This document shows positions 7,686 through 16,809 of a stretch of DNA of 64,000 nt, one piece after another. Source of the stretch: Pseudomonadota bacterium (GTDB lineage Bacteria > Pseudomonadota > Alphaproteobacteria > Acetobacterales > Acetobacteraceae); contig JAJZFA010000005.1 of the NCBI GenBank assembly GCA_021805565.1, forward strand, positions 1 to 64,000, given 5' to 3'. Position 1 is the stretch's first letter; every line of letters begins with the position of its first letter. The notes under the pieces were generated by a model. It worked only from the letters and a program-made list of their open reading frames with translations, was not told the DNA's origin and ran no database searches. A program made the position numbers and the translations under genes.

Positions 7686-9557
7686 ATGTTGCGGATTCAG
7701 ACCTTCGATGCGCGTGCCGGAGGCAATGTTATCTATAAGGCACTGGCACATCCGCTGGCAGCGGAAGCGATCTCGCGCCTGTATGCGCGCTTCGAGCCGC
7801 CGGTCGCGCTGTATGACCCGGATGGCATCGCCGATACCCTTCTCGCGCTATATCCCGCCGCGGTGGACAGCCTGTACGTCCATGACGTGGGCGCCACCGG
7901 ACAGATCCGCGGCGGCCTGACCGCCCTTCCGCTGACCGCCATCGGTGCCAGCGGCGCCCGCACGGTCCTGATCGCCGCGTTCGGCGCGGCCAGGATCGCC
8001 GCCCGCGTCGCCCCTATGCTGCCCAAGGACGCCACCGTGCTGACGCTGGACGACGTGCGCCTGCCGGACGCCATGCTGACGGTGGGGACGCATTATCTCG
8101 ACAAACTGAATTTCGCCACGAACTTCGCGTTTTTCCGACAGGCCGACGGGCTATCGACACGCCTGGTCTCGGCCAATTACTGGGCCAATCATGGCGCGGG
8201 CGCCGTTCGCCTGTGGCTGCGGCTGTTCGGCGGCGACGGCCGGATCCTGGCGACGTGGGAGCAGCCGCTTCCCGCCGGGCCAGGCGGATTTTCCATCGAC
8301 AGCGAACAGATCGGCAACCGGTTCGGGCTGGCCCCTTTCACCGGCCAGTTGTTCATCCATGCCATCGGCGCCGCCGGCCACGACGTGGTGAAATACGCGC
8401 TGGATACCTATGCGTCCGGCGATGGCGCGTCGCTGTCCTGCACCCACGACGCCAATGCCTGGCCGTCGGACCTGTACGCCGGCCTGCCGGCGCCGCGTCC
8501 GGACGAAAAAGTGGTGCTGTGGCTGCAAAACAGCCACGCCGAACCGATCCCGGCCGGCACCGTCGCGCTGGACCGCATGGGCGCCGGACAGGGGGTGACG
8601 CTGGACCGCGAGGTCGGGCCATTCGCCACTGTCGCGGTGGATGTCGCCGCGTTTCTGCCTGGCCTGCAGTGGCCGGCGCAGATTGAAGTCCGCACCGGAC
8701 AGCACGTTGTGCGGCCGCGCTATGAGGTGACCCAAAACGATCGCGTGCGGATCGCGCATGTCAACGTCGAACGCGATACTCTCCGGCCCGACCCGGGCAT
8801 TCCGCTGCTGCCGCCGCAGATGGGACGGGGTTATATCCTGCCATTCCCGATCCTGCCGATTGGGCGCTTCCGTTCGGTGGTGCTGCCGACGCCGATGTCC
8901 ACGGCGCAAACCAATCTGCCGGTCCGGCTGGATGTGTTCGATGCGGACGGCACGAAGCGCGCGGAACACGTCCTTGGCTGCCTGCCGCGCGACCACGCCG
9001 TGGCGGTGGACCTGGACCAGTTCGGCGTCGATCGGGGCCACGCCGAACTGGTGTACGATTTCCGCGATGGCGGGCAGGCCGACGGGTGGCTCCACGCGCT
9101 GTTCCGCTATGAAGACCGTATATCCGGCCATGCCGCCGAATCCAGCTTCGGCGCACATATCTTCAACACCGCGATGACATACCGCGATGAACCGCAATCC
9201 TATGCCGGGCCGCCGCCCGGCCTGTCCACGCGGCTGTTTCTGAAGCTGGGCGATCGCGGGCGGAACAGCTTCGCGGTCCTGATCTATCCGGCGTCGGGGC
9301 CGTGGCATCCGGTATCGTCCACCGTGCTGCAATTGCACGATGGCGCCGGCGCACCGATCGCCGAATCCGCCGTCGCGATCGCCTGTTCCGGGTCCGCGAT
9401 GGTCTGGCCGCATCTTGCGTTCGGCGTCGCGGCCATGAACGCGGCGGGACCGGACGGTTATGTCCTGGTGCGGGACACGACCTGCCGCCTGTTCGGCTAT
9501 CATGGGCTGATGGACACGGCCGGAGGCTTTTCGCTGGACCATATGTTCGGGTTCTGA
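7686..9557 (+). CDS. Conserved protein of unknown function, 623 aa
   Basis: I do not recognise a named family. ATG 7686 follows AGGAA at about 7676-7680. The first 140 residues alternate short strands and helices (ALYDPDGIADTL, YVHDVG, TVLIAAFG, ATVLTLDDVRLPD), like a small Rossmann-type or regulatory domain. The rest is rich in predicted beta strands with few Cys and many Gly/Pro/Asp turns, ending FSLDHMFGF. There is no signal peptide or membrane segment. Codon use matches the neighbours. It lies 22 bases after the ELM1-like gene and is probably in the same transcript, so a shared envelope or surface-related job is possible, but nothing in the sequence proves it. Confidence 0.75.
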   Translation: MLRIQTFDARAGGNVIYKALAHPLAAEAISRLYARFEPPVALYDPDGIADTLLALYPAAVDSLYVHDVGATGQIRGGLTALPLTAIGASGARTVLIAAFGAARIAARVAPMLPKDATVLTLDDVRLPDAMLTVGTHYLDKLNFATNFAFFRQADGLSTRLVSANYWANHGAGAVRLWLRLFGGDGRILATWEQPLPAGPGGFSIDSEQIGNRFGLAPFTGQLFIHAIGAAGHDVVKYALDTYASGDGASLSCTHDANAWPSDLYAGLPAPRPDEKVVLWLQNSHAEPIPAGTVALDRMGAGQGVTLDREVGPFATVAVDVAAFLPGLQWPAQIEVRTGQHVVRPRYEVTQNDRVRIAHVNVERDTLRPDPGIPLLPPQMGRGYILPFPILPIGRFRSVVLPTPMSTAQTNLPVRLDVFDADGTKRAEHVLGCLPRDHAVAVDLDQFGVDRGHAELVYDFRDGGQADGWLHALFRYEDRISGHAAESSFGAHIFNTAMTYRDEPQSYAGPPPGLSTRLFLKLGDRGRNSFAVLIYPASGPWHPVSSTVLQLHDGAGAPIAESAVAIACSGSAMVWPHLAFGVAAMNAAGPDGYVLVRDTTCRLFGYHGLMDTAGGFSLDHMFGF

Positions 9558-9806
9558 CGGCGCAGGCCCGGCGTGCGAAAGGTCGCCGCATGTAATGGCG
9601 TCTCCAGAATCAAGGCGATAGCGGGGCATTGTCCATACAGCCACCCAGCCGGCAATTTTCCAGTTGCGGCGCGCACGGCGAATGCGGCAAAAGCATGGCG
9701 GCGATCACGAAGTCGCTACACACGCAAATATGAATAACGATTCATCTGCCAGGATACGCCGACCTTTCGGCCGCTGACGCACCCCGATCAGATACAGGGC
9801 AATTCG

Positions 9807-9977
9807 ATGACGCACGCCGCACCCCTCGTGGTTGAAGAACACGTTCACGGAGAAACCGTTTGGGTAGCGCTTCGCGCTCGGGGCGCCGACTGGTCCTGGT
9901 TAACCCCGGAAGAGGCCGTGACGCTGGGGCGGACCTGGATCGAAAAATACGCCAGCCTACCCGCCGCCGCGGAATAA
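9807..9977 (+). CDS. Small hypothetical protein, 56 aa
   Basis: Reading from ATG 9807 to TAA 9975-9977 gives a 56-residue acidic protein starting MTHAAPLVVEEHVHG and containing TVWVALRARGADWSWLTPEEA, then a short helix ending SLPAAAE. Host-like codon use and an AGGG about 7 bases upstream support translation. It sits alone between the 623-aa protein gene and the convergent cytochrome c peroxidase gene. The preceding 250 bases hold no other gene. I do not recognise the family; the Trp-rich centre suggests a folded mini-domain. It could be a chance ORF. Confidence 0.45.
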   Translation: MTHAAPLVVEEHVHGETVWVALRARGADWSWLTPEEAVTLGRTWIEKYASLPAAAE

Positions 9978-10057
9978 CCGGTCACCCAAACCAAACACAG
10001 GCGCGGCTCGCAGCCCCCGGAGTTAGCTGCCACCCGTGCTCCGGTTTGGTCCACCGG

Positions 10058-11284
10058 TTACGGCTGGTATCCGTCGGTCAAAGTCCGCAGGAACGTCACC
10101 AAATCATCGACATCCGTGTCCGAAAGGACGCGCCTGTCCCCGAATGGCACCTCAATGGTTACGTTCCGATGATAAGCCGGCGGCAAATCGTCGAACCGGC
10201 GCCCCTGGTACCACCGCGCGGGATCGGTATCGCGAGTGGCATAAAACGCCACCGCGTCGCGCAGCGTATGAAAAACCCCATTGTGGTAGAAGCTTTGTTT
10301 CAACGCCACGTTACGCAGCGTTGGGGTCTTGAACATCCCGCAGTAATCCGTTCGGCGGACCAGGCCGGTTCGGAGCGCTCCGCATAACCCCAGATCGGCA
10401 TACGCTGGATCGTTGTTCGCCGGGATGGCGCGGTTCCGTGGCACACCGAGCGCCGCATAGCCGAAATCGGTGAAAAGCGGCGGCGATCCGTCCGCCGCGA
10501 TGGTACTGCGATGGCACGACGCGCAATTGCCGCGCCGGGGGTCGTTGAAGATCGCCAGACCGCGCGCTTGGGGCGGCGTCAATGCGGCCCGCGACGCCAG
10601 GAACGCGTCGTATTTGCTGCTGAACGGACTGAAAACGGCCTGGGTCTGCTGATAGAGTTCCAGCGCCCCGGTCAGCGCGGCGAAGGCCCGCGCCGGATCG
10701 GCGAAGATGTCCTGCCCAAACACCTGCCGGACGGTGCCGGCATAGCCGGCCGAAGCGACCGCCGCCACCACGGCGGCGGGGCTGGCGTTGGCCATTTCAT
10801 TCTTATCCAACAACGGCAGTGCCGCCTGATCCCGCGCCCGGTCCACGCGGCCATCCCAGTCCAGGCCGCCGGTCGGTCCCTGATCGGCGCTGCCATCGCC
10901 CTCTTCGTCGGATTGAAAGAAATGCTCCGTAAACGGCGGCAAGGTCTGCAGGTACATCAGCCCCGGCACCGCCCTTACACCCGGCAGCCGCCCGTCCGGC
11001 CCCCCCAACCGTACCGGCTGGGCATCCGGCGCTGAAAACCCATGGGCCGGATCGTGACATGTGGCGCAGGCCATGTGCCCCGACGCCGACAACGCCGGAT
11101 CGAAAAACAACGTCCGCCCCAGTCCGGCGATCGCCGCGGCTCGGTCGCGGGCGGCCGCCGCGGGGGGATCGGGGCCCCAGGGGAGCGGCGGCAAGCCGGA
11201 GGCAGTAACAGGTTTGGCCCCCGCCCACACGGCCAGCGAGGCCCAAATACCCACGACAGATACAAGCAACGGGCGCATCTTCAT
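10058..11284 (-). CDS. Di-haem cytochrome c peroxidase (CcpA/MauG family)
   Basis: This is a periplasmic enzyme expected to reduce H2O2 with electrons from a c-type cytochrome, or to act as a MauG-like oxidase. Counting from ATG 11284 (MKMRPLLVSVV), residues 1-30 form a signal peptide. The first haem site CATCH is at residues 73-77 and the second CASCH at 254-258, each with the expected spacing for the two cytochrome domains. The family segments LGRTLFFDPALSASG and MFKTPTLRNVALKQSFYHNG are present. C-terminal LTDTDVDDLVTFLRTL-like text is family-typical. Upstream in-frame starts (ATG 11311 with AGGG close by) are alternatives. It is divergent from the phosphoesterase gene, with about 120 bases between. 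Confidence 0.9.
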   Translation of the reverse strand: MKMRPLLVSVVGIWASLAVWAGAKPVTASGLPPLPWGPDPPAAAARDRAAAIAGLGRTLFFDPALSASGHMACATCHDPAHGFSAPDAQPVRLGGPDGRLPGVRAVPGLMYLQTLPPFTEHFFQSDEEGDGSADQGPTGGLDWDGRVDRARDQAALPLLDKNEMANASPAAVVAAVASAGYAGTVRQVFGQDIFADPARAFAALTGALELYQQTQAVFSPFSSKYDAFLASRAALTPPQARGLAIFNDPRRGNCASCHRSTIAADGSPPLFTDFGYAALGVPRNRAIPANNDPAYADLGLCGALRTGLVRRTDYCGMFKTPTLRNVALKQSFYHNGVFHTLRDAVAFYATRDTDPARWYQGRRFDDLPPAYHRNVTIEVPFGDRRVLSDTDVDDLVTFLRTLTDGYQP

Positions 11285-11403
11285 CCAATCGCAATCGTAA
11301 AAACGAAGCATTGCCCTATATCGAAGCGATATCCGTTTCCAACACCCCGGCGCGACGGTACGCACGCATGCCTGGGCGATCCTGAACTGGCCAAGGAGCC
11401 TTC

Positions 11404-13020
11404 ATGTCCAAACCCTTCGCGCTGGGCCTTGCCGGCCTGCTGGTCAGCAACGTCGCCCTGGCAGATCCGCCGCGCTATGACGATATCCAAACCGTTGTTG
11501 TGATTTATGCTGAAAACCGCAGTTTCGACAATTTGTACGGGACGTTTCCGGGCGCCAACGGCCTGGCGGGCGCACCGCAGGATTCATTCGTGCAACGCGA
11601 CCGCGACGGCAAGCCGATGCGCGGCCTGCCCGCGATCTGGGGTGGCATCGCCGGGCGGGTCATGCCAGGCGCGCCGGTCGCACCGGTCGCCCTGACGCAA
11701 GGCCAGACCGGGATATTTCTCAACAGCTTTAACCATCCTTACGACGTTGGCGCGCTTTACCGGACGGGCGGGGCGGCCAACAACGATCCGGCAGGCTATA
11801 CCAACCGCGACCTGTATCACCGGTTCTATGAAAACCAGATGCAGATCCACGGCGGCGCCAACGACATGTTCGCCGCCTGGGCCAATTCCGGCGGCATGAC
11901 CATGGGCTATTTCATGCCTGGGCCACCGGACGAACGGCCGCTTTGGGACTGGGCACGCCAGTACGTGCTGGCCGACAATTTCTTCCAGGGCGGTTTCGGC
12001 GGGTCATTCTTCAATCACTTCTTCCTGGTGTGCGCCTGCGCCCCGTATTACGGCCACGGCGGCATCAACCCGAACGGCGGCGCCAATCCCAGCGTATCGG
12101 CGGTCGATCCCGATGGCGTCACGCTGACGCTCGCCGCGAATTCCCCCGCGTCGGCATTGGACGGCCCGCCGGTGTTCGTCAAAAGCGGCAACCTGACGCC
12201 CGATTTCTACGCCGTGAACACAATGATGCCGCCCTATCCGCCCAGCGGCAACGCCGATTCTCAGCAGCAAACGGTCAACCTGCAATCGGCCACCACGCTG
12301 GTGCCGCAAATCCAGGCCACCATCGGCGATCTGCTGACCCAGGCCGGCGTCGGCTGGGCATATTACGCCGGCGCCTGGAATTTCGCGCTGTCGCATCCGC
12401 CCTTCGCGGCAGGCCTGTCCCAGGCGGTGCCGAATTTTCAATACCACCATCAGCCGTTCAACTATTTCGCCGCGTTCGACCCCGCCACCCCGCTTGGCAA
12501 GGCGAACCGGACCGAACACCTGCGCGATGCCGGCGTGGTGACCGACCCGGCGGCGGTGCCGGATTCGCGCTTCCTGTCCGATATCCGCGCCGGGACACTG
12601 CCGCCGGTGACGTTCTACAAACCCCAGGGTTCGGTCAACGAACACGCATCCTATGCCAACATCGCCGATGGCGACCGCCATATCGCCGCCGTGCTGACCG
12701 CTCTGACCGCCGGACCGCAATGGGATCGCATGCTGATCGTCATCACCCATGACGAGTTCGGCGGGTGGTGGGATCATGTCGCCCCACCCAGGGCCGACCG
12801 GTTCGGGCCGGGAACCCGCATCCCCGCGATCGTCGTCTCGCCCTATGCGCGCAAGGGGACAATCGATCATACGCAGGACGATACAACTTCCATCCTGCGC
12901 TTCATTACCAACCGCTGGAAACTGCCGGTCCTGCCCGGTATCGCCACACGCGACGTGGAACTGCACGCCCACGGGCTGCCGTCGATGGGCGATCTAACCG
13001 AGGCGCTGGACCTGCGATAA
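11404..13020 (+). CDS. Secreted phosphoesterase (acid phosphatase AcpA/phospholipase C family)
   Basis: This 538-aa protein matches the PF04185 phosphoesterase family (non-haemolytic phospholipase C, AcpA). A signal peptide covers about residues 1-20 ([20 protein letters not shown]). The catalytic N-terminal motif [14 protein letters not shown] starts near residue 37, and a metal-binding motif [12 protein letters not shown] lies near residue 448. ATG 11404 is preceded by AAGGAG at the right distance. It should hydrolyse phosphate mono- or diesters outside the cytoplasm; phosphatase and phospholipase activities cannot be separated by sequence. The divergent peroxidase suggests a shared promoter region but no obvious common pathway. 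Confidence 0.88.
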   Translation: MSKPFALGLAGLLVSNVALADPPRYDDIQTVVVIYAENRSFDNLYGTFPGANGLAGAPQDSFVQRDRDGKPMRGLPAIWGGIAGRVMPGAPVAPVALTQGQTGIFLNSFNHPYDVGALYRTGGAANNDPAGYTNRDLYHRFYENQMQIHGGANDMFAAWANSGGMTMGYFMPGPPDERPLWDWARQYVLADNFFQGGFGGSFFNHFFLVCACAPYYGHGGINPNGGANPSVSAVDPDGVTLTLAANSPASALDGPPVFVKSGNLTPDFYAVNTMMPPYPPSGNADSQQQTVNLQSATTLVPQIQATIGDLLTQAGVGWAYYAGAWNFALSHPPFAAGLSQAVPNFQYHHQPFNYFAAFDPATPLGKANRTEHLRDAGVVTDPAAVPDSRFLSDIRAGTLPPVTFYKPQGSVNEHASYANIADGDRHIAAVLTALTAGPQWDRMLIVITHDEFGGWWDHVAPPRADRFGPGTRIPAIVVSPYARKGTIDHTQDDTTSILRFITNRWKLPVLPGIATRDVELHAHGLPSMGDLTEALDLR

Positions 13021-13093
13021 CACCGTTTCACGGGGTGGCTCGCGACACAGCCGTCCATACGGCGTTCCAGCCGTCCACAGGCAGGGCTAAAGG

Positions 13094-13108
13094 TTAACAA
13101 TAGTTTAA
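13094..13108. promoter_or_regulatory. CtrA-type box TTAA-N7-TTAA
   Basis: TTAA at 13094-13097 and TTAA at 13105-13108 are separated by exactly seven bases, the full consensus for the alphaproteobacterial cell-cycle regulator CtrA. A further TTAA at 13118-13121 lies nearby. One such site can arise by chance in AT-rich DNA, but the window is GC-rich. Confidence 0.45.
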
Positions 13109-13240
13109 CAGTGGTCCTTAAAGGGTTAGAGAAACTACTATAAAATCAATATGTTATGTTCATGCACAATCTTTCGGCAGGCGCTGGAATGCCAGACGCA
13201 GCGCGGTTCTGGGAAGACTAAAGTGAATTCGCCCACCGAC

Positions 13241-13249
13241 TTATCCACA
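13241..13249 (+). promoter_or_regulatory. Perfect DnaA box TTATCCACA
   Basis: TTATCCACA at 13241-13249 is the strongest DnaA-box consensus. It is followed by GGGGATAACCCC, which gives a TTATCCCC-type weak box on the other strand around 13257-13268. The cluster lies between two AT-rich segments. Confidence 0.5.
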
Positions 13250-13633
13250 CCTTACGGGGATAACCCCCAGGGACACCGGGCGCGGCTGAGCACAGGATAG
13301 GCGAACCGTCCGGTGCGGTTCGCTTTGCCGCTCCGCCCATGGCGGATCCCCCGTGAACCGCGATCGCCGTTCGGGCGGATGTCGATTAGGCCGCTTTTCT
13401 CTTGTGTTTTCAACCAAAAGTTGTATTATAATAATGCTTTAGCCCTATTGATCGCGTTGGCGCACGAGAGGGTTAATTTTCATTAAAAAGCTTTATCTGA
13501 CTGAATATTACAACTTATGCGAGCCAAACATGACAGATATCGTATTTATTATGATATTTTTTGTGTTTTATATCTCATTCCATCTGTATGAGGCGACATC
13601 CACCGTCGATGCCGGCATATGGAAGGAAACGAC

Positions 13634-14236
13634 ATGCTTGTCCCTTGCACTCTCCCAGCCCAGGCCGCCGCCCCCGCCGTTCAGGTTGCCGCGCCAAACC
13701 ATGCGCTTCGCGTCTTCCGGCATGGCAAACATCGGATCCATCATGCCATCCGCGCCGCGTCCCATCATACCGGGTCGCTGGTATCCACCGCATGCCACAC
13801 CGTCCCCGGCGCACTGGCCATCGCAGCGCTCGGTGTTGTCGTGCCCTCCCCGACCACCAGCCGGCCATCCGCCGCTTACGTCCCCGCCATGGCGCAGCCA
13901 TCGGCCCCATCCGGCCAGACCGACGGCGCGCCCGGCTGGATCCTGTCGCCCTTGCCTGGCACCGCCATGGGCTCCGCCGGTCTGACACTGCCTGCCGGCT
14001 CTGGGTCGGCGCTGATCGCGCTCACTCCGGCAGAGGTGCCGCCGTCGCCAACCGCGGTTGAAATCCTGGCACCCTTCATCGCCACCCCGTCCCATAACAG
14101 CCAGGCCCTGCCAACAATCGTTACGACGAACCAGGGACTGCCCGTGCCCGAACCCTCATCGCTGTCGGTGTTCGCCTGTGCTTTCGCCGCCATGGTCCTG
14201 GGCAGAAGGCCAGCCATCGTCCGGCCCCTGAAGTAA
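13634..14236 (+). CDS. PEP-CTERM sorting-signal protein
   Basis: This 200-aa exported protein of low complexity (Ala/Pro/Ser/Thr-rich) has a C-terminal PEP-CTERM tripartite signal: VPEPSS at about residue 171, a hydrophobic helix SVFACAFAAMVLG, and then basic RRPAIVRPLK. Such proteins are recognised by exosortase (EpsH/XrtA-type) and are usually linked to exopolysaccharide. No exosortase is visible in this window. A hydrophobic segment at about residues 55-75 (ALAIAALGVVV) may act as a signal anchor. ATG 13634 is chosen because AAGGAAA lies about five bases upstream; an in-frame start at 13619 has no such signal. Confidence 0.72.
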   Translation: MLVPCTLPAQAAAPAVQVAAPNHALRVFRHGKHRIHHAIRAASHHTGSLVSTACHTVPGALAIAALGVVVPSPTTSRPSAAYVPAMAQPSAPSGQTDGAPGWILSPLPGTAMGSAGLTLPAGSGSALIALTPAEVPPSPTAVEILAPFIATPSHNSQALPTIVTTNQGLPVPEPSSLSVFACAFAAMVLGRRPAIVRPLK

Positions 14237-14240
14237 GGGA

Positions 14241-14282
14241 TGCCCGATGACGAACGGTCCGGATTGCCGCGGTGATCGGGCA
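14241..14282. repeat. TGCCCGAT...ATCGGGCA hairpin after the PEP-CTERM gene
   Basis: Perfect 8-bp arms (14241-14248 and 14275-14282) begin four bases after the stop codon. They resemble the palindromes at 1561-1661 and 30500-30528. The following 215 bases to the convergent SDR gene hold no supported gene. Confidence 0.55.
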
Positions 14283-14496
14283 CTATGCCGTTGATGCAAT
14301 TACCGCCGTGACGCCCGGACACGGTGGATCGGAAACCTGCCGCACTATTTGCGAATCGGTGGCGGAGGTGGATATTTCCTTGGCGCGGACACGCCCGCGT
14401 TCTAGACGTTGTGTCGCGAGCAGCTTTATCGGGGTTATCAGGCGGTTGTTACGAATGCCGCCCCTGGCAAACCCGCCCGCCGGCCAGAACTAGCCG

Positions 14497-15447
14497 TCAA
14501 CCGAACGTGGTGCCGGTCAATTGTTCCGACAGCGCCCACAGGCGGGCACCGGCATCCGGGGCGGCGGCTTGCGGAAATATCCGCGAAGGCGCGGGCGCAC
14601 CCCGCGTTTCGTTCCAGCGCGACGGACCGTAATACGCCCCCCCTTTGGCCTCCGGCGCCATCGCCGCATACAGCAGCGGCAGAGCGCCATCCCGAACCGA
14701 TTGGGCCACCAGGGCGAATGCCCCGCCGATCAACCGAGCGACCGGTCCCGGCGCACCCTGGCCCATACCGTTGCCAACGATGTCGGTACTGGCCCATCCC
14801 GGATGCGCGGCGATGCTACGCAGGTTCCACCCGTTTCGCTCCGAACGGCGTTGCAATTCCAGCGCGAAGACCAGCATCGCCAGTTTGCTGCGGCCATACG
14901 CACTCATCGGCCGGTACGATTGTATGGACTGAAAATCTTCCAGCCCAAGCCTGGCGCCGCGATGCGCTAGGCTGGCCACGCTGACCACCCGCCCGCCTTC
15001 GGGTGCCGCACACAACGCTGCCCGCAACCGGGCCGTCAGGGCGAAATGGCCCAGATAGTTGACGCCGATCTGTTGTTCGAACCCATCGCGCGTCAATTGG
15101 CGGCTGGGTAACGCCATCACCCCGGCATTGTTGACCAGGATATCGATCGCCCCGTTTTCCGCCGATGCAACCCGGTCAGCGAACGCGGCCACCGACACCA
15201 GACTGGCCAGGTCCAGCAACTCGAACCGGACCCGGGCCGCCGGCACCGCGGCCTGGATGCGCGCGACGGCAGCCGCGCCCTTGCCAGGATCGCGCCCGGC
15301 CAGGATCGCAGTCGCACCGCATCGGGCGAGGCCGAACGCCGTTTCATAACCGAGCCCGCCGGCGCCGCCGGTGACGATCGCCACCTTCCCGTCCATGGAC
15401 GGCGCGTTGGTCAGGGTCCAGCCATGTGTCGCAGCGGTGCCGGTCAT
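14497..15447 (-). CDS. Short-chain dehydrogenase/reductase, retinol/protochlorophyllide-reductase-like
   Basis: This 316-aa cytoplasmic NAD(P)-dependent SDR has the cofactor motif TGGAGGLG at 26-33, NNAGV at 106-110 and the catalytic YxxxK at Tyr184/Lys188 (YGRSK). The region after the active site, AAHPGWASTDIVGNG, is typical of the retinol-dehydrogenase-like/WWOX-type SDR group. Its substrate is unknown. ATG 15447 is preceded by AAAGGA. It follows the CoA-transferase gene on the same strand after 165 bases that contain a strong hairpin, so it is probably a separate transcript. Confidence 0.88.
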   Translation of the reverse strand: MTGTAATHGWTLTNAPSMDGKVAIVTGGAGGLGYETAFGLARCGATAILAGRDPGKGAAAVARIQAAVPAARVRFELLDLASLVSVAAFADRVASAENGAIDILVNNAGVMALPSRQLTRDGFEQQIGVNYLGHFALTARLRAALCAAPEGGRVVSVASLAHRGARLGLEDFQSIQSYRPMSAYGRSKLAMLVFALELQRRSERNGWNLRSIAAHPGWASTDIVGNGMGQGAPGPVARLIGGAFALVAQSVRDGALPLLYAAMAPEAKGGAYYGPSRWNETRGAPAPSRIFPQAAAPDAGARLWALSEQLTGTTFG

Positions 15448-15490
15448 TGCGGTCCTTTGGGGTTATACGCCGTGGCACCTTATACCAATC

Positions 15491-15515
15491 CGGCGCAATC
15501 GGGTGAATTGCGCCG
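15491..15515 (-). terminator. Hairpin downstream of the CoA-transferase gene
   Basis: Perfect 9-bp arms CGGCGCAAT (15491-15499) and ATTGCGCCG (15507-15515) enclose a 7-nt loop. It lies about 100 bases after the CoA-transferase stop on the minus strand and upstream of the SDR gene. It lacks a T-run, so it may be a weak or Rho-assisted terminator or a REP-like element. Confidence 0.5.
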
Positions 15516-15612
15516 AACCTGATTCGGCTGCCGATGATTGGGGATAGGAGTGCAAGCCAGTCGAAGGGGGACCGAGCCAAGCTGGTCATGACACGGGCAA
15601 AAACCGCCGCGA

Positions 15613-16809
15613 TCAGACCACCCCATCCGCCTTGAATGCCGCGATCGCGGCCTCGCCGTAGCCGATCTCGGTCAGCACCGCATCCGTGTCGGCGCCGGGT
15701 TCGGGCGCGATCGTATCCAGTGTCCCGCCTCCATGGGCCATTTGGAAGCCCGATCCCATCAGCCGGACTGGCCCGTACGGGCTGTCCACCGTCTGCATGA
15801 CGTTACGCGCGGCGATTTGCGGGTGATCGATAATCTCCTCGACCTTCCAGATGCTGGCGCAAGGTGCCCCGGCATCGTTCAACCGGCGTTCCCAGGTCTT
15901 CGCATCCTCGGCCGCCAGCGCGGTTTCGACGATCGTGCGCAACGCCGCTTCGTTTTCCTTTCGCGCGAACCAGTCCGCGAAGCGCGGATCGTCCAGCACG
16001 CCAGCGCAGCCGATCGCGGCCATCAGCGCCCGGTATTGCTTTTCGTCGTTCACCGCCAGTAACAGAAAACTATCCTTGGCACGAAACAAATTGGCGGTGA
16101 CCTTGCGACTGATCGCCTGATTGCCGGCCTGAAGCTGCCGATGGCCGGCGACGGTGTAATCGGCGACCTGCGTGGTCAGGAACGCCAGACTCGCTTCCAG
16201 CATCGAAACGTCCAGAAACTGTCCCTGGCCGGTGTGAGTGCGCTGAAACAGCGCCGATGCGATCGCGAATGCCCCGGTCGCACCAGTCAGCACGTCGCAT
16301 ACGGCGAACCCCGCTCGTGTTGGCCCGGTTTCCGGATGACCGGTGATCGCCATCACCCCCGACATCGCCTGAATTTTGCCGTCGTAGCCGGCCTCGTTGC
16401 TGGCGGGGCCGGTCTGGCCGAAGCCCGAAATGGCGCAATAAATCAGCTTCGGGTTGATCGCCGACAGCGCGGCATACCCCAGACCCAAACGATCCATCAC
16501 GCCGGCCCGGAAGTTTTCCATCGTCACGTCGGCCTTGGCCGCCAGTTTCAGCACGATATCGCGCGCGGCCGGCTTTTGCAGGTCCAGCGTCAGACTTTTC
16601 TTGTTGCCGTTCACCGCCAGGAAAGACGGCGCCATGTTGCGATCCGCCCACACGCGCGACAGGGGCGTGCGGCGCATGTCCTCGCCGCCGCGCCGTTCGA
16701 TCTTGATAACGTCCGCGCCTAGAAGTGCCAGTTGGTAACTGGCATAAGGCCCGGCCAGAACCTGCGTGAAGTCCAGAATCCGCACCCCGGCGAACGGCCG
16801 CGCGGTCAT
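15613..16809 (-). CDS. Class III CoA-transferase (CaiB/BaiF family)
   Basis: This 398-aa protein has the family start FAGVRILDFTQVLAGPYASYQLALLGADVIKIE, then the segments NGNKKSLTLDL and LIYCAISGFGQTGP and a long C-terminal helical part. It transfers CoA between carboxylic acids (formyl-CoA, carnitinyl-CoA, succinyl-CoA and similar); the substrate pair cannot be assigned. ATG 16809 overlaps the TGA of the GrdB-like gene (ATGA), so the two are translationally coupled and probably act in one pathway. A longer upstream open frame exists but lies inside the GrdB-like gene. Confidence 0.9.
   Translation of the reverse strand: MTARPFAGVRILDFTQVLAGPYASYQLALLGADVIKIERRGGEDMRRTPLSRVWADRNMAPSFLAVNGNKKSLTLDLQKPAARDIVLKLAAKADVTMENFRAGVMDRLGLGYAALSAINPKLIYCAISGFGQTGPASNEAGYDGKIQAMSGVMAITGHPETGPTRAGFAVCDVLTGATGAFAIASALFQRTHTGQGQFLDVSMLEASLAFLTTQVADYTVAGHRQLQAGNQAISRKVTANLFRAKDSFLLLAVNDEKQYRALMAAIGCAGVLDDPRFADWFARKENEAALRTIVETALAAEDAKTWERRLNDAGAPCASIWKVEEIIDHPQIAARNVMQTVDSPYGPVRLMGSGFQMAHGGGTLDTIAPEPGADTDAVLTEIGYGEAAIAAFKADGVV

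Larger units (their letters stand above)
13021..13633. other. Long non-coding, AT-rich region with DnaA and CtrA boxes (origin-like or cell-cycle promoter)
   Basis: About 610 bases without a convincing gene. It has two AT-rich parts (about 13090-13170 and 13400-13600) in an otherwise GC-rich window. It carries a perfect DnaA box, a one-mismatch DnaA box (TCATGCACA at 13160-13168), a perfect CtrA box, and a perfect TATAAT at 13428-13433. The last part is the leader of the PEP-CTERM gene. A minor replication origin, a plasmid-derived origin or simply a regulated promoter would all fit. Confidence 0.35.

Noticed and set aside
13530-13985. 151-aa open frame with a hydrophobic N-terminus
   Set aside because: Overlaps the PEP-CTERM gene in another frame and becomes Pro/Arg/Ser-rich after residue 50.
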